This document shows, piece after piece, positions 5,878 to 7,620 of a stretch of 7,620 nucleotides of DNA (positions are counted from its first letter, which is position 1; the number at the start of each line of letters is the position of its first letter). A program made the translations under genes and the position numbers. The notes beneath the pieces are model-generated. The model worked only from the letters and a program-made list of their open reading frames with translations, had not been told where the DNA came from and searched no databases. Origin of the DNA: Bacteroidales bacterium UBA6360 (GTDB lineage Bacteria > Bacteroidota > Bacteroidia > Bacteroidales > UBA932); assembly GCA_002440085.1 (NCBI GenBank), contig DJRM01000103.1, positions 1 through 7,620 on the forward strand. The letters run 5' to 3'.

Positions 5878-7539
5878 ATGGACTACATGGAAAATGCGAA
5901 ATCCTGGATTCTCGGGGATTATGACGATGCAACGAAAGAGGCTGTGCATCAGCTGATTGATTCCGGCGATAAGGCTGCCCTTGAGGATGCTTTCTACAGG
6001 AAGCTGGAGTTCGGCACGGGCGGACTTCGCGGAAAGATGGGCGTGGGAACCAACAGGATGAACAAATATACGGTCGGGATGGCAACCCAGGGACTTGCGA
6101 ACTACATTCTCAAGAACGTCCCGGGCGAGAGCCACTCGGTCTGCATCTCCTTCGACAGCAGGAACAACAGCGCCGAGTTCGCCAGAATTACGGCTCATGT
6201 GCTTGCGAACAACGGAATCGATGTCTGGCTCTACGACCGTCTGCGTCCGATTCCGCTCCTGAGCTTTGCCGTGAGGGAGAAAAAGGCGACTGCCGGCGTG
6301 ATGATTACCGCCTCCCACAACCCGAAGGAATATAACGGCTACAAGGTGTTCTGGAGCGACGGGGCGCAGATTATCTCGCCTGTCGATAAGGACATCGTCG
6401 CAGAAGTGAACAAGATTACCGATCCTTCCATGGTGAAGTTTGAACCGGGCGACAAATGCGCAGAGATTACTCTCATGGGCGACGAGATGGACAGGGCATA
6501 TATGGATGCCGTGACGACTCTCATGCTTTCGCCGGAGTCCGTCGCGCGTCATTCCGACATGAAGATTGTCTATACTCCGCTTCACGGCTCGGGCGTGCGC
6601 ATCGTCCCGGCGCTTCTTGACCGCGTTGGCTTCAAGAACGTCTATCATGTTCCCGAGCAGGACATCAGCGACGGGAATTTCCCGACTGTCCAGTCCCCGA
6701 ATCCGGAGAACGGCGAGGCGCTCACAATGGCCATTGCCGTGGCCGACAGTGAGAACGCCGACCTCGTGCTCGCGACTGACCCTGACGCCGACCGCGTTGG
6801 AATCGCAGTGCGTGACGACAAGGGCAGGATGGTGCTGCTCAACGGCAACCAGACCGGCTCCATCCTCACGTATTACATTCTTCGCCGCCGTTCCGAGCTC
6901 GGGACGCTCCACAAGGGGTGCTACTGCGTTAAGACGATTGTAACGACTGAACTTATCCGTGCAATCTGCGAAAAGTTCAGAGTGAAGATATATAATGTCC
7001 TCACCGGCTTCAAGTACATCGCCGACGTTGTCCGCCGGAACGAGGGCAAGGGCGAGTTTGTCTGCGGAGGAGAGGAAAGCTACGGATTCAACGTCGGGGA
7101 GTTCGTCCGCGACAAGGACGCTCCGATTTCATGCGCCATGGTCGCCGAGTGCGCGGCATGGGCTGCGGATCAGGGCAAGACCCTCTATGAGCTTCTTCAG
7201 GACATCTACAGGGAGTTCGGCTACTACCGCGAGGCCCTTGTCTCCCTCGTGCGTGAGGGCAAGGCAGGTGCGGAGGAAATCGCCTCCATCATGGTGGAGA
7301 TGAGGAACAACCCGCCGAAGTCGCTTGCCGGCTCGCCTGTGGTGAAGGTCATCGACTATCTCAAGCCTGAGCAGACGGGGCTGCCTTCGTCCAACGTTCT
7401 TCAGTTCTATTCCGCCGAGGGTGATGTCGTTTCCGTGCGTCCGTCCGGAACCGAGCCGAAAATCAAGTTCTATTTCGGGGCGCACGGCGACAATGCCGAT
7501 GCGAAGATTGTGCAGCTGAAGGAACAATTCAACTTGTAG
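5878..7539 (+). CDS. Phospho-sugar mutase (phosphoglucomutase/phosphomannomutase)
   Basis: A cytosolic enzyme of the alpha-D-phosphohexomutase superfamily, moving phosphate between C1 and C6 of hexoses to link glycolysis with glycogen, nucleotide sugars and envelope polysaccharides. Four domains are complete in 553 residues, the normal length. The catalytic phosphoserine is S146 in TASHNP (144-149), the metal site is DPDADR (301-306), the sugar-selecting loop is GGEESYG (397-403), and the phosphate-binding loop is RPSGTEPK (521-528). FGTGGLRGKMG near residue 45 is the N-terminal phosphate-site motif. The GEES loop is the type found in enzymes acting on glucose or mannose phosphates; which one is preferred cannot be read from sequence. 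A TTG at 5869 is in frame, but the ATG at 5878 is preferred; a third candidate ATG lies at 5896. The gene is alone on its strand here, with its own promoter. Confidence 0.93.
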   Translation: MDYMENAKSWILGDYDDATKEAVHQLIDSGDKAALEDAFYRKLEFGTGGLRGKMGVGTNRMNKYTVGMATQGLANYILKNVPGESHSVCISFDSRNNSAEFARITAHVLANNGIDVWLYDRLRPIPLLSFAVREKKATAGVMITASHNPKEYNGYKVFWSDGAQIISPVDKDIVAEVNKITDPSMVKFEPGDKCAEITLMGDEMDRAYMDAVTTLMLSPESVARHSDMKIVYTPLHGSGVRIVPALLDRVGFKNVYHVPEQDISDGNFPTVQSPNPENGEALTMAIAVADSENADLVLATDPDADRVGIAVRDDKGRMVLLNGNQTGSILTYYILRRRSELGTLHKGCYCVKTIVTTELIRAICEKFRVKIYNVLTGFKYIADVVRRNEGKGEFVCGGEESYGFNVGEFVRDKDAPISCAMVAECAAWAADQGKTLYELLQDIYREFGYYREALVSLVREGKAGAEEIASIMVEMRNNPPKSLAGSPVVKVIDYLKPEQTGLPSSNVLQFYSAEGDVVSVRPSGTEPKIKFYFGAHGDNADAKIVQLKEQFNL

Positions 7540-7578
7540 CGGGGCGCATAAAAGGCGGCCTGCTGCGTTTGACGTCTT

Positions 7579-7619
7579 GATGAAATCCTCACAACCACCA
7601 GGTTGCTGCGGTATTCATC
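7579..7619. other. Possible hairpin downstream of the mutase gene
   Basis: GATGAA (7579-7584) and TTCATC (7614-7619) can pair, enclosing a 5-bp stem CAACC (7592-7596) with GGTTG (7601-7605) on a 4-base loop. No T-run follows before the window ends, so an intrinsic terminator cannot be claimed. The rest of 7540-7620 shows no gene. Confidence 0.25.
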
Positions 7620-7620
7620 C

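Noticed and set aside
5800..6912. A 370-codon open frame on the minus strand opposite the phospho-sugar mutase gene
   Set aside because: It lies entirely antisense to a gene with every catalytic motif, its composition (rich in His, Arg and Val) is that of a GC-rich shadow frame, and I recognise no domain in it.

Overview
The window looks like an ordinary chromosomal segment from a member of the Bacteroidota, most likely the order Bacteroidales. Three things point there. The proteins resemble Bacteroidales versions of their families: a PG_1098-like RNA methyltransferase, a short DUF721 protein next to recF, and a Bacteroidales-type phospho-sugar mutase. Several gene starts carry the Bacteroidota promoter consensus TTTG-N19-TAnnTTTG instead of E. 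coli-type -35/-10 boxes. Shine-Dalgarno sequences are mostly weak or absent. Coding regions are GC-rich and spacers AT-rich. Genus and species cannot be told from the sequence; this placement is inference.

Layout, left to right. Bases 1-138 are a divergent promoter region: a near-ideal minus-strand promoter drives a gene off the left edge, and a weaker plus-strand -7 box precedes recF. recF (139-1239) and a small DUF721/DciA-like gene (1312-1707) form a likely replication/repair operon. A 267-base spacer (1708-1974) has no gene I can support but holds a structured repeat: 18-base inverted repeats bracket a GC-rich hairpin block. pdxB (1975-3006) makes an early intermediate of vitamin B6. It converges on a minus-strand lipoprotein esterase (3051-3935). 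After a 159-base spacer with alternative hairpins comes a minus-strand class I SAM-dependent methyltransferase of the PG_1098/THUMP-like family (4095-5735), enlarged by low-complexity inserts, one of them built of in-frame tandem repeats. A short intergenic region with back-to-back promoter elements separates it from a divergent phospho-sugar mutase (5878-7539). The last 81 bases are non-coding with a possible hairpin.

The genes do not form one pathway. recF and the DUF721 gene fit together as chromosome maintenance; pdxB (cofactor synthesis), the mutase (hexose phosphate metabolism), the methyltransferase (probably RNA modification) and the esterase (cell envelope) look like independent units. 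I found no CRISPR array, tRNA, rRNA, insertion sequence, phage gene or defence system, and no case for a new multi-gene system. The points most worth following are the spacer repeat at 1735-1921 and the repeat-expanded insert in the methyltransferase at 4360-4491. No gene-free stretch exceeds 300 bases.
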